Shown: piece by piece, positions 35,580 through 43,927 of the stretch | How positions within the stretch are numbered: the first letter of the stretch is position 1 | How the letters are laid out: each line of letters begins with the position of its first letter | Assembly (NCBI RefSeq): GCF_009826935.1 | Contig: NZ_WUMN01000001.1 | Span: forward strand, 1,178,001 to 1,242,000 | Origin: Flavobacterium sp. Sd200 | GTDB lineage: Bacteria > Bacteroidota > Bacteroidia > Flavobacteriales > Flavobacteriaceae | Reading direction: 5' to 3' | DNA length: 64,000 bases | Position numbers and translations under genes: made by a program | Notes under the pieces: generated by a model | What the model was told of the DNA's origin: nothing | Database searches by the model: none | The model's input: the letters and a program-made list of their open reading frames with translations, nothing else

Positions 35580-37226
35580 TTAATTACCGGCAAAGAATTT
35601 TCTGTGCCCAAAATCGCCCAGGGTTTCTCCCTCAGTGCGTTCGTTTATATACAGCCCCAAAAGCGTGTCTACCTCGGTAAGAATCTCTGCTTCATTCAGT
35701 TTTTCTTTATAGACTTTATTAAGTCTTTCGCCAAAACGGTCGCCACCAAGCATAAAGTTATACTGCCCCGGTGCTGTTCCTATAAAACCAAGTTCAGATA
35801 CATAAGGACGGCCACAACCGTTAGGACATCCCGTCATCCTGATGCTGATTTCTTCGTCCTGCAGCTTATATTTTTCTAAAAACGGCTCTATTTTAGTAAC
35901 CAGCTCCGGCAGGTAGCGTTGTGCCTCTGCCAGTGCAAGGGGGCAGGTAGGCAATGCTACACACGCCATAGAATTTTTGCGAAGTGCACTATCATCTTTA
36001 TTAATACTGTATTTTATAAGTAATGATTCTACAGCATTTTTACCGGCCTCATCTATCTCTCCTAAAATAAGGTTTTGGTTACCGGTAAATATAAAGTTTG
36101 ATACTTTTAGTTGCGCTACCTCATACAAAAACTGCTTTTGGTCGGGTTTTATAACACCATTTTCTACAAACAGTGTATAGTACCATTTATTTTCAAAGTT
36201 TTGCTGCCAGCCATAACGGTCGGTTCGCTCTGTAAATTCATAAGGCCGTTCCGGCAACAGCTCAAAGCCTATGCGCTTCTCCAGTTCGGCTTTAAAGCCC
36301 GGCACCGTCATTTTATCGATGGTGTATCTTAAGCGGGAAAATTTACGGTCGCTCCTGTTGCCAAAATCACGCTGAATTGTTGCCACCTCATACACAGCTT
36401 TCAGGGTTTTCTCTTCGGTATCGGTAAAGCCAAGTACGCTTCCTAAACGCGAATAGGTATCAGGGTTACCGTGTGTAGTTGCCATGCCGCCTCCCACAAC
36501 TATATTAAAGCCTTTTAGCTCGTTGTTTTCTATAATGGCAATCAAACCAAGGTCGTTAGCAAAAACGTCTACATCATTTGTAGGCGGAATAGCAACCGCT
36601 ATCTTAAACTTACGTGGCAAGTAACGGTCCTGATATAGTGGATCGGCCTCCTGAGAACGCTCGTATATCTTTTCGCCGTCTATCCAAACTTCATAATAAG
36701 CATTGGTCTTTGGCAGCAACAGGTCTGATATTTTATCGGCATACTCATATACTTCCTGATGCAATGGCGATACCTGCGGATGCGCACTTGTAATAACGTT
36801 GCGGTTTACATCGCCACAGGCAGCAATAGAGTCAAGCTTGGCAAGATTAAATGCCTGTATAGTTGGACGAAGCTGGTGTTTCAACAAACCATGAAGCTGA
36901 ATAGTTTGTCTTGTGGTTATTTTTATGGTTCCTGTGCCATATTGTTCAGATATTTCATGGCTTGCCAGCCATTGGTCAGCCGTAATAATGCCTCCCGGAA
37001 TACGCAGGCGCAGCATGAAGGAATACAGTTTATCAAGTTTTTTTTCCAAACGCTCGGCACGGCGGTCGCGGTCGTCCTGAACATACATGCCATGAAATTT
37101 AACCAGTACTTCGTCATCCGGTCTTAACCCTCCGGTATGATTATCATTAAGGCTTTCTTTAAGCGTACCTCTAAGGCCGTCGCTTTTTGTTTTTATATCT
37201 TCTACGTGTGATAATTTCTCACTCAT
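35580..37226 (-). CDS. cysI: Sulfite reductase hemoprotein beta subunit
   Basis: The protein has 548 residues and two nitrite/sulfite-reductase half domains with siroheme and a [4Fe-4S] cluster, which reduce sulfite to sulfide with six electrons. The cluster ligands are in ACVALPTCPLA near 427 and TGCPNGCGRPY near 472 (C-x5-C and C-x3-C), and the siroheme/anion-binding Arg and Lys segments are in the TRQTIQLHG segment near 80. CysJ follows upstream with 35 nt between, giving a complete NADPH-sulfite reductase with siroheme genes around it. The gene lies in the locus with cobA and the precorrin-2 dehydrogenase-TauE fusion. Confidence 0.94.
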   Translation of the reverse strand: MSEKLSHVEDIKTKSDGLRGTLKESLNDNHTGGLRPDDEVLVKFHGMYVQDDRDRRAERLEKKLDKLYSFMLRLRIPGGIITADQWLASHEISEQYGTGTIKITTRQTIQLHGLLKHQLRPTIQAFNLAKLDSIAACGDVNRNVITSAHPQVSPLHQEVYEYADKISDLLLPKTNAYYEVWIDGEKIYERSQEADPLYQDRYLPRKFKIAVAIPPTNDVDVFANDLGLIAIIENNELKGFNIVVGGGMATTHGNPDTYSRLGSVLGFTDTEEKTLKAVYEVATIQRDFGNRSDRKFSRLRYTIDKMTVPGFKAELEKRIGFELLPERPYEFTERTDRYGWQQNFENKWYYTLFVENGVIKPDQKQFLYEVAQLKVSNFIFTGNQNLILGEIDEAGKNAVESLLIKYSINKDDSALRKNSMACVALPTCPLALAEAQRYLPELVTKIEPFLEKYKLQDEEISIRMTGCPNGCGRPYVSELGFIGTAPGQYNFMLGGDRFGERLNKVYKEKLNEAEILTEVDTLLGLYINERTEGETLGDFGHRKFFAGN

Positions 37227-37261
37227 TTTTTCAATCTTTAAATTTTCAATCTTAAATCCTC

Positions 37262-38965
37262 TTAGTACACATCCTTTTGGTACCTTCCCTGTTCTTCCAG
37301 CTCCGCCAATACCTGCCTGGCATCGTCTAAACTAATGCCGCGTGCTGCCGAAATCACTTCTGTAATAGTATTCTCAACATCGGTACCCATGGGGTGCTTT
37401 TGCCCGCATATATACAGGCTTGCACCATTTTGAAGCCACTGGTCAAACTCGGCTGCTTTTTCCTTAATGCGGTCCTGAACATATATTTTGTGCTGTTGGT
37501 CTCGCGAAAATGCCACATCAAATTTGTTGAGCACCCCGGTAGTCAGCCACTCCTGAATTTCGGTTTGGTAATAAAAGTCGAGCACAAAATGTTGCTCCCC
37601 AAAAAACAGCCAGTTCTTACCCTCGGCACCTATAGCATCGCGGTGCGAAATGAAACTCCTGAACGGAGCAATACCTGTTCCCGGACCGATCATTATAATA
37701 TCTTTATCGTCGGCAGGCAACCTGAAGTTGTTGTTTTTATGTATGTAAAAATCAAAAGGCGTGTTTAAAGGGAAATGTGCCAAAAAGTTTGAAGCCAGTC
37801 CTTCCCTAAGTTCATCTTTAACTTTAAAAGTGTCAAGGGTAACGGTTAAATGCACTTCGCCATCGTGCGCATCTATAGACGAAGAAATGGAATACAATCT
37901 TGGTGCAATTGGCAACAACAGTTCTATAATGCTATCTATGGTTACTTTTGCGGGAATATCTACGACAGCAAGTATATCGTTCAGGTCGGCTTTCTCAGCA
38001 TCATAAACCGTTTCTAACAATGAGGCTATTTGGCCTATACTACGTTTACTAAGCCCTTTAACATTACATTCCGCAAGCCATTGATTTATTGTTTCTGTCC
38101 TGTCTTTCAAGGTTATCTTCCTGCTGCCATCTTCCTTAAAATAACTTAATATTTTTTGAATGGTATACTCATCATTAAAAGGTACTATCCCCAAAGCATC
38201 GCCTGGTTCATAGCTCACTACATCCTCACTCTGTATTTCTATATGATAGGTTTCTTTATTAGACCCCCTGTCGTTTAAGATCACTTTATGGCTAATACTG
38301 CCTTTATAGTAAGTTTTGTGGGATGTTGGTGCTGTTGACTTAGAAATACTAGTATTTGTTGCCTGTGTTTTACCCTCACTCTCAAAAGCTGATTTGAGGT
38401 GGCTCTCCCATTGGGCTACGGTTTCGGCATAATCCACATCCGCTTTGACTAATGGTAATAGACGTTGCGCTCCTAGCTTTTCGAGTGCGGCATCCAAAAG
38501 CTCCCCTGCATAGCAATACAAAGGATATGATGTATCTCCAAGGCCCAAAACCGCATATTTTAGATGACTCAGGTTGATATCGGAATTAGACAACTTATCG
38601 TAAAAAGCCTGAGCATTTTGAGGAAACTCGCCCTCGCCCTGCGTGCTCATAATAAAAAGTACATGAGTCTCTTTTGCCAGTTTGGCAACATCATATTGAA
38701 AAACATCTATAGATTTTGCCTGAATCTTGTTCTTTTTAAATCCGGTTAATATTTGCGAACTTACCTTTTTAGAATTTCCTGTCTCAGTACCATATATAAT
38801 GGTTGGTTTAACAGCAACTACATGAGGTACTTCTGTTTGTGGGGCAAATGTAGTTCCACTGCTTTCAAGCAGGCCTGAAACATAACCGTTTATCCATATC
38901 AGTTCGTCTTTAGAGGCGTTAAGCACCAATTGTTGCAATAGTGTTTTCTTTCCTTCAGATAGCAT
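37262..38965 (-). CDS. cysJ: Sulfite reductase flavoprotein alpha subunit
   Basis: CysJ moves electrons from NADPH through FAD and FMN to the hemoprotein CysI. The ATG at 38965 gives 567 residues and overlaps the cobA stop by 11 nt, which fits translational coupling. Domains run flavodoxin (about 50-200, IYGTETGNSKKV as the FMN phosphate loop and STQGEGEFPQNA near 105), linker, the FAD-binding RLYSISSS near 340, and the NADPH site GPGTGIAPFRSF near 425. The C-terminal Tyr (QKDVY) stacks on FAD in this family. A longer frame start 16 codons upstream is rejected because it would extend further into cobA. Confidence 0.94.
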   Translation of the reverse strand: MLSEGKKTLLQQLVLNASKDELIWINGYVSGLLESSGTTFAPQTEVPHVVAVKPTIIYGTETGNSKKVSSQILTGFKKNKIQAKSIDVFQYDVAKLAKETHVLFIMSTQGEGEFPQNAQAFYDKLSNSDINLSHLKYAVLGLGDTSYPLYCYAGELLDAALEKLGAQRLLPLVKADVDYAETVAQWESHLKSAFESEGKTQATNTSISKSTAPTSHKTYYKGSISHKVILNDRGSNKETYHIEIQSEDVVSYEPGDALGIVPFNDEYTIQKILSYFKEDGSRKITLKDRTETINQWLAECNVKGLSKRSIGQIASLLETVYDAEKADLNDILAVVDIPAKVTIDSIIELLLPIAPRLYSISSSIDAHDGEVHLTVTLDTFKVKDELREGLASNFLAHFPLNTPFDFYIHKNNNFRLPADDKDIIMIGPGTGIAPFRSFISHRDAIGAEGKNWLFFGEQHFVLDFYYQTEIQEWLTTGVLNKFDVAFSRDQQHKIYVQDRIKEKAAEFDQWLQNGASLYICGQKHPMGTDVENTITEVISAARGISLDDARQVLAELEEQGRYQKDVY

Positions 38966-39770
38966 TTTGGTAGGTAGATTTATGGTTATCAAAATAAGAA
39001 TCGGAGTTTCCACTTTCTTTCAGCCAGGCATATTGCTTATGCAGGTTTACCACACTACCCACAATAATCAGCGTAGGAACATATTCAAACGCTGGCAAAC
39101 CTCTATCTTTTAATTCCTGAAAACTCAGCACCGTAGTTTTTTGGTTAGGCGTGGTTGCCTGCTGTACTATGGCGATACTTTTAGTATCGTCTATGCCAAA
39201 TGCAGCAAGCTTTTGGGCGAGTGCCAGTAATTTCTGGCCACTCATATAAAACACAAGCGTATCATCAGTCTCAGCCCAATCACGCCACTGGTTTAGTGTA
39301 ACTGATTTCAGGTCGAATAATGTCAAAAACCTCACTCCACGTGAATGCTCGCGAGCTGTTAGCGGTATAGCAGTATAGGCCGCTGCACCAAACGCCGCCG
39401 AGATTCCCGGCACAATTTCGTACGGTATATTGTTTGCTTTTAAAACCTCGAGCTCATCCAACACATTAGAAAATAATGATGCATCTCCGCCTTTTAGCCT
39501 CAATACCAGTTTGCCTTGCTGTGCAAGTTCTGTCATTAAAGCATTTATATCCTGCTGTGGGGTGTGTATGCCTCTGCTGCACTGTTTGCCCACATAAATA
39601 ATCTGTGCATCGTGGCGTGCATTTTCTGCAATAAGCACTGGTGACACCAGCCTGTCTGTTAAAATTACATCTGCTTTTTGTAAATACCTGAGCGCTTTAA
39701 CGCTAATCAGGTCGGGGTCGCCAGGACCGGCGCCTGCAAGTATTACCCTGCCGTTGTGAAGTGAACTCAT
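38955..39770 (-). CDS. cobA: Uroporphyrinogen-III C-methyltransferase (SUMT)
   Basis: The protein methylates uroporphyrinogen III at C2 and C7 with SAM to make precorrin-2, the first step toward siroheme, and has 271 residues. Tetrapyrrole-methylase motifs are seen: VILAGAGPGDPDL near 9-21, RLKGGDASLFSN near 93, and PGISAAFGAAAYTAIPLTARE near 120-140. The product feeds the dehydrogenase domain of the fusion gene in the same locus. It is the first gene of the operon, preceded by a 468-nt gap with two short leader ORFs and two hairpins. Confidence 0.94.
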   Translation of the reverse strand: MSSLHNGRVILAGAGPGDPDLISVKALRYLQKADVILTDRLVSPVLIAENARHDAQIIYVGKQCSRGIHTPQQDINALMTELAQQGKLVLRLKGGDASLFSNVLDELEVLKANNIPYEIVPGISAAFGAAAYTAIPLTAREHSRGVRFLTLFDLKSVTLNQWRDWAETDDTLVFYMSGQKLLALAQKLAAFGIDDTKSIAIVQQATTPNQKTTVLSFQELKDRGLPAFEYVPTLIIVGSVVNLHKQYAWLKESGNSDSYFDNHKSTYQNAI

Positions 39771-39815
39771 AAAATATATTGTTTGTAAGTAGTTGTTCTA
39801 ATTTTAAATTATAAA

Positions 39816-39850
39816 AAAAGCCTCTGCTTTAAAAAGAGAGGCTTTTGTAA
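39816..39850 (-). terminator. Leader terminator 2, upstream of cobA
   Basis: A 10-bp stem (AAAAGCCTCT with AGAGGCTTTT, about 39826-39846) followed on the minus strand by a T run lies about 50 nt before the cobA ATG. Placed after the second leader ORF, it is likely an attenuator rather than the end of an upstream gene. Confidence 0.7.
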
Positions 39851-39866
39851 AAATTATTATTACAGT

Positions 39867-39890
39867 TTAATAATGATACTCATGCCTCAT
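39867..39890 (-). CDS. Putative leader peptide MRHEYHY
   Basis: A seven-codon ORF (ATG AGG CAT GAG TAT CAT TAT TAA) ends 17 nt before the leader terminator at 39816-39850. It has two His and two Tyr codons. A short ORF set just before an intrinsic terminator, in front of a biosynthetic operon, is the layout of a transcription attenuator, but the peptide is short enough to occur by chance. Confidence 0.35.
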   Translation of the reverse strand: MRHEYHY

Positions 39891-40004
39891 CTTAGTTTTA
39901 CACATACAACAACAATATACCCTATAGTGTATATAGAGTTTATGGATTGAATTTGTAAAAAGATTAAGGTTAGTGTACATGATTAAAAAAATTAATGGAT
40001 AAAA

Positions 40005-40032
40005 AAAACTCCCATGTTTCCAGGGGAGTTTT
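40005..40032 (-). terminator. Leader terminator 1
   Basis: A perfect 9-bp stem (40005-40013 with 40024-40032), followed on the minus strand by eight T, begins one nucleotide after the stop codon of the MLCCYIHLVNNLI ORF. It lies too far (206 nt) past the gene at 40239 to be just its own terminator. Confidence 0.75.
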
Positions 40033-40033
40033 G

Positions 40034-40075
40034 CTATATAAGGTTATTTACCAAATGTATATAACAGCAAAGCAT
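40034..40075 (-). CDS. Putative Cys-containing leader peptide (13 aa)
   Basis: The ORF encodes MLCCYIHLVNNLI with two adjacent Cys codons (TGC TGT) at positions 3-4, and its TAG stop is immediately followed by a strong terminator hairpin. The downstream operon makes sulfide and siroheme for cysteine synthesis, so stalling of the ribosome on Cys codons when cysteine is low would be a plausible anti-termination signal. It is preceded by a run of G directly before the ATG. Function is inferred. Confidence 0.5.
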   Translation of the reverse strand: MLCCYIHLVNNLI

Positions 40076-40111
40076 CCCCCCTATTTGGGCAGCAACACAT
40101 TGCACACATTG

Positions 40112-40119
40112 TAAATATA
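40112..40119 (-). promoter_or_regulatory. Weak -7-like box (TATATTTA) for the cobA leader
   Basis: The minus-strand sequence differs from TAnnTTTG in the last base and lies about 37 nt before the first leader ORF. It is the best candidate promoter of the cobA leader in this gap. Confidence 0.3.
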
Positions 40120-40120
40120 T

Positions 40121-40151
40121 TTTGCATTGATTAATATTTAAGCAATGCAAA
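40121..40151. promoter_or_regulatory. Inverted repeat, candidate operator of the cobA operon
   Basis: TTTGCATTG (40121-40129) and CAATGCAAA (40143-40151) form a perfect 9-bp dyad with a 13-nt spacer, just upstream of the likely cobA leader promoter. It would suit a dimeric regulator, but no regulator gene is nearby. Confidence 0.4.
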
Positions 40152-40238
40152 CTTAATAAAGTATTTTTTAATACGGCAATATATTTAAAAAAATAATTGT
40201 TAAGCTTTATAAAACTGCCCCTCTACAGTGTTGATGAT

Positions 40239-41471
40239 CTATTTTTTCACCAGCTTAAAAGCATCATTTTCAAACCCACTAATTATAATGGTGTAAACAG
40301 ATGCACTAAGAGATACTATATCAATAACATTTTCTGTGCCGTTTAATGTACCTGCCAGTACTACACGCCCTGAAAGATCGATTATGCTGTATTGCCTCCC
40401 TACAAAATCAGCCGGACACTGTATGGTTATATTGCTAAATGCAGGATTAGGAAAAATAATAATACCTGCATCTGTCAATGTCTGAATATTAGCATTGCTT
40501 AATGTTTGCAGATATCCTTCAAGATAGGCAGACAGGTCTAAACTATGAAGCCTTTGCGGTACATTTATAATTGATTGCTGAAAATGCTCATTACTAATGT
40601 AGTAATCCAATCCATTATCTGTAGAAATTCCTTCTACCTGATGAAATGCAAGCGGTAAACTCAGCTTTCTTTTATTAGCACCAAAAAAATTGTCTTCATT
40701 AAAATCATACAACAAATATAAAAATGGCTGTAAAGTAGTACTATAACCACAAAGTACTATAAGGTTCTTATCTTCTAAATAAGTAGCCCCGGTAACTAAA
40801 CCACTCACATTATAGGTAGTTAAAAGTTGCGCAGTATAGGTGCCCGGTGTTTTAGGAAGGCTGTAAACGCTTGTTTGTCTGCTAACCCATTGCTTGGTGA
40901 AAAGGTAAATATTATCTGTACCTACAATAATGGCTTCACAATCAAAATCGGTATTATTATTACCTGTAGCTGTAAAACTGGTTTGATTGGAATAACTGAA
41001 GTTTATAGAATTTACAGTTGGGTTACCTGCTAACAACCCCGCTTTATCTACCCTTATAATGCGCAAATTAGTGCGGTTGCCGTTAACATTATTTCCGGTT
41101 TCTGCAATGTAAATATAATTGCTGTCCTGGTCTATATCTTCCCAATCCTGATTACTGGTGCCTGCAACGGGTAGCGTTTGAGCAATAGTTCCGTTTGTAT
41201 CAAGTCCGTAAAGGTTTATATCAGTATTATCATTATGGGTATAGATTCTATTATCCCAAAGTATAAGACCGGAAGTTTCATTTATTGTAGCCGACAAATC
41301 GACAGTATTGACTAATGATACAGATCCTGATGAATACACACAGCTTCCGTCGTTAATGGTAGCATTAGGGTTATAATTACGCGAAAGAGGATCTGTACAC
41401 CCGGATACCTGCGCTGCAACCTGATAGAGGTTAAGCACAGCGAAGACTAAAAATAGGTATAGAGTTTTCAT
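40239..41471 (-). CDS. Secreted T9SS type A cargo protein with CTDP motif
   Basis: The 410-residue protein has a signal peptide (MKTLYLFLVFAVLNLYQVAAQ) and an N-terminal CTDPLSRNYNPNATINDGSC motif found in Bacteroidota secreted proteins. A beta-propeller-like middle (about 50-320, with WEDIDQDSNYIYIAETGNN and related strands) follows, then a C-terminal type IX secretion sorting domain type A (about 335-410, IIIFPNPAFSNITIQ ... YTIIISGFENDAFKLVKK). It is predicted to cross the outer membrane by T9SS and be attached to or released from the surface. The function of the middle domain is unknown. Confidence 0.88.
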   Translation of the reverse strand: MKTLYLFLVFAVLNLYQVAAQVSGCTDPLSRNYNPNATINDGSCVYSSGSVSLVNTVDLSATINETSGLILWDNRIYTHNDNTDINLYGLDTNGTIAQTLPVAGTSNQDWEDIDQDSNYIYIAETGNNVNGNRTNLRIIRVDKAGLLAGNPTVNSINFSYSNQTSFTATGNNNTDFDCEAIIVGTDNIYLFTKQWVSRQTSVYSLPKTPGTYTAQLLTTYNVSGLVTGATYLEDKNLIVLCGYSTTLQPFLYLLYDFNEDNFFGANKRKLSLPLAFHQVEGISTDNGLDYYISNEHFQQSIINVPQRLHSLDLSAYLEGYLQTLSNANIQTLTDAGIIIFPNPAFSNITIQCPADFVGRQYSIIDLSGRVVLAGTLNGTENVIDIVSLSASVYTIIISGFENDAFKLVKK

Positions 41472-41671
41472 AGCAGTGTAGTTTATTTACTTAAAGTTAC
41501 AAAAGATGAGGATGCATGTATTTTAAATTAGCATACTTTTAGCATTGTAATATTTTAATTATCAATATCTTGAATAAATAAAACTAATAATAGGCCCTAT
41601 AAAAAGTTAAATGATTTAAATAAGCCACATTTAGTGCGTAGATTTATTTAAAACAAAAAATAATACCATTT

Positions 41672-41797
41672 ATGAATAAACTGATACGCGCACTTATTGC
41701 CGGATGGGGTGCAAAAAAACTTGGCGGCGGTTGTATAGGTACAATTATAGCATTTATAGTAATATACTATTTGTTGGGTTATTGCGATAGAATGTAA
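41672..41797 (+). CDS. Small membrane protein (41 aa), convergent with the LytS gene
   Basis: The frame encodes MNKLIRALIAGWGAKKLGGG followed by CIGTIIAFIVIYYLLGYCDRM, with a Gly-rich linker and one C-terminal membrane helix. The GAKKLGGGC(I/F) pattern looks conserved to me among Flavobacteriaceae small proteins, although I cannot verify that here. Its stop lies 3 nt from the stop of the convergent sensor-kinase gene. It was probably missed by length-limited gene-calling. No function is known. Confidence 0.55.
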   Translation: MNKLIRALIAGWGAKKLGGGCIGTIIAFIVIYYLLGYCDRM

Positions 41798-41800
41798 CTT

Positions 41801-43777
41801 TTAAATATCCTTTATGTAGGGTATTTCAAACCTTGTTATTACACCTTGAACTTTTTCATTATCTACTATATTAGATATCTCAATATCAATAGTTTTCCTA
41901 TTGGCATTACCTTTTAATCTTTCAGTAACTATTTGGGTTGCAAGAGATCTGTGCTTATTATCGTCTTCTTTAGCTATAATGCCCGTACCATTGTCTGTAA
42001 CTTCAAAGAACAGGGAATCATTGTGCATATAGAATCGTACGTTTATTTTTCCTCCCTCCTGCGTATTTTTTAATCCATGCTTAACTGCATTTTCTATAAA
42101 TGGCTGTGTTAGCATTGGAGGTAAAAGAATAAACTCTGCGTCAATGTCATCATCAGCATCAACGGTATATGTAAAATTATTATTATATAAAAGTTGTTGT
42201 ATGGCAAGGTAGTTTTTGGTCATGCTTAACTCCTCATCAAGTGTAATATAATCCTCGGTAGAGTGTTCCAGTATCTGACGGGTAAGTTTAGAAAACTTAG
42301 TAAGATAGTTTACTGCTTCATCATTCTTATCGGCATAGATGAGGCTTTGAATATTGTCTACAGAGTTAAATATAAAATGTGGGTTCATTTGCGTAAGCAG
42401 GAGTTTTTGTCTCAGCTCATTATTTTTATTGGCAGTAATAATATTTTTTTGTTTAAAGTATTTATACAGATAAACAAGACTAATTATCAGTATTACAACT
42501 ATCATTGCAATTACTGCTATCATAATATCTTTTCGGGTATTTTGGCGTTCGTTCTCTAATTTAATTTCAGATAACCTGCGCTCCTGCGCCAATTTGCTTT
42601 GAAGCTCCCTCTTTTCATAATCATAAGTCAACTGTTGTTTTGTAAGCGCATCGTGGCTCTTCTCTTCATCCAGGCTGTCTTTAGCGCGGTTATATCGGTC
42701 TATAATATCTACTGCTTTTTTATAATTCCCGGTTTGTTTATAAAGATCATACAAATAACCAAGAGCATCTTTTCTTGCGTTAAGGTAACCTACCTTTCTT
42801 TCTAATACTAAAGCTTCGTTAAGGTTTTTTTCGGCTTCTTTATAACTTTTTTGCAACAATTGTACATGCCCTTTATTTAAAAGGGCACGGGCACGATTCT
42901 CATCAAGCGTACCAATTTTAAGGGCCTGGTCATATAAACCTAATGCTTTAGCATAATTTTTATTACATCGCTCCTCGGCTTTTCCCTGCCTGCAATAAAG
43001 TTCTGAGAGCAGGTTACCATCTTCTACCTGCTTTGCAACAGCAAGGCTTTTCTCAAAATAAAGGTTTGCATTGCCGCAATCTTTTGCATTTATATAATAA
43101 TCCCCCAGTGAGGCTAATAAATAAGCTTTTTGCGCTTTATCCTGAAGGCTAAGAACGCTCTCATCTTTATAGTATTCAAGGGCTTTAAAAAAGTAGGGAA
43201 CGGCTTTACTGCTACTTTCGGATCCATAGGCATTAGCAATATTCTGGCTTGCGTAGGCAATACCTTCATTATCTTTGAGTAGTTCAAATTGCTTTAAGCC
43301 CTTAAAAAAATTTGAAATAGCTTTTTCCCTGTTACCAATTTTGTAATATAAGGTACCTACGCCCACATAAGCACTCGAAAGATTTCGCTTATCATCTGCC
43401 TTTGTAAAATATTCAATACTCTTGTCAATATATTTTATCGAGGTAACAATGTCGGTTTGCATTGTTTCATAGCTCTTGTACACATTGTACATTCCAAGGG
43501 CGCTAAAATATTGCTTCTTAGTTTCAGGGTCCGGATTAGACTTCAGCCCTATGTTGGCAATACTTTTAAATTTATCACGATAGTAATTATATTCTTTTCC
43601 TTCGCCCGGAATATTTATTAGTATATAACTGATTGCCCCAAGTTTGATTGTGTCATGTTTTGCGCTGGCCACAATTTGTTTGAGTGAATCTACATTATAA
43701 TTTTGTGCCGAAATTTTGCCTACTGGCAATAATAAAATAAAAAGAGATAGTAGTAAAAGCCTTACAGAGTAATGCAT
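41801..43777 (-). CDS. TPR-containing LytS-type sensor histidine kinase
   Basis: The 658-residue protein has a signal peptide (about 1-24), TPR repeats over about 60-390 (for example AISNFFKGLKQFELLKDNEGIAYASQNIANAYG and the ALGLYDQALKIG type), a coiled-coil linker, one membrane segment at about 415-437 (IAVIAMIVVILIISLVYLY), and a C-terminal His_kinase domain with phospho-acceptor His at residue 467 in MNPHFIFNSVDNIQSL, followed by an ATPase region (GTGII). In Bacteroidota such kinases usually pair with an adjacent LytTR regulator, which is absent here. A -7 box is at 43807. Confidence 0.9.
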   Translation of the reverse strand: MHYSVRLLLLSLFILLLPVGKISAQNYNVDSLKQIVASAKHDTIKLGAISYILINIPGEGKEYNYYRDKFKSIANIGLKSNPDPETKKQYFSALGMYNVYKSYETMQTDIVTSIKYIDKSIEYFTKADDKRNLSSAYVGVGTLYYKIGNREKAISNFFKGLKQFELLKDNEGIAYASQNIANAYGSESSSKAVPYFFKALEYYKDESVLSLQDKAQKAYLLASLGDYYINAKDCGNANLYFEKSLAVAKQVEDGNLLSELYCRQGKAEERCNKNYAKALGLYDQALKIGTLDENRARALLNKGHVQLLQKSYKEAEKNLNEALVLERKVGYLNARKDALGYLYDLYKQTGNYKKAVDIIDRYNRAKDSLDEEKSHDALTKQQLTYDYEKRELQSKLAQERRLSEIKLENERQNTRKDIMIAVIAMIVVILIISLVYLYKYFKQKNIITANKNNELRQKLLLTQMNPHFIFNSVDNIQSLIYADKNDEAVNYLTKFSKLTRQILEHSTEDYITLDEELSMTKNYLAIQQLLYNNNFTYTVDADDDIDAEFILLPPMLTQPFIENAVKHGLKNTQEGGKINVRFYMHNDSLFFEVTDNGTGIIAKEDDNKHRSLATQIVTERLKGNANRKTIDIEISNIVDNEKVQGVITRFEIPYIKDI

Positions 43778-43806
43778 TTGTAGTTGGTATTAGGCGTGCA
43801 TAATAG

Positions 43807-43814
43807 CAAAGATA
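43807..43814 (-). promoter_or_regulatory. -7 box (TATCTTTG) for the LytS-type kinase gene
   Basis: The minus-strand sequence is a perfect TAnnTTTG match 30 nt before the ATG at 43777. Confidence 0.5.
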
Positions 43815-43871
43815 GCAGATATTACAACTACTTTAATAGGAAAGAACTATTAAAAAGTTAAATTTTGAATA

Positions 43872-43910
43872 CAAAAAAGTCTTTCATTTTAAAACGAAAG
43901 ACTTTTTTTA
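43872..43910. terminator. Terminator downstream of pepD
   Basis: A 13-bp stem (43873-43885 with 43896-43908) flanked by A and T runs lies 20 nt past the pepD stop codon on the minus strand. Confidence 0.85.
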
Positions 43911-43927
43911 CAAGCTTAATTTTGTAG

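Noticed and set aside
39771..40238. SAM or other metabolite riboswitch upstream of cobA
   Set aside because: I could not find the conserved core of a known riboswitch; short ORFs with terminators explain the layout better.
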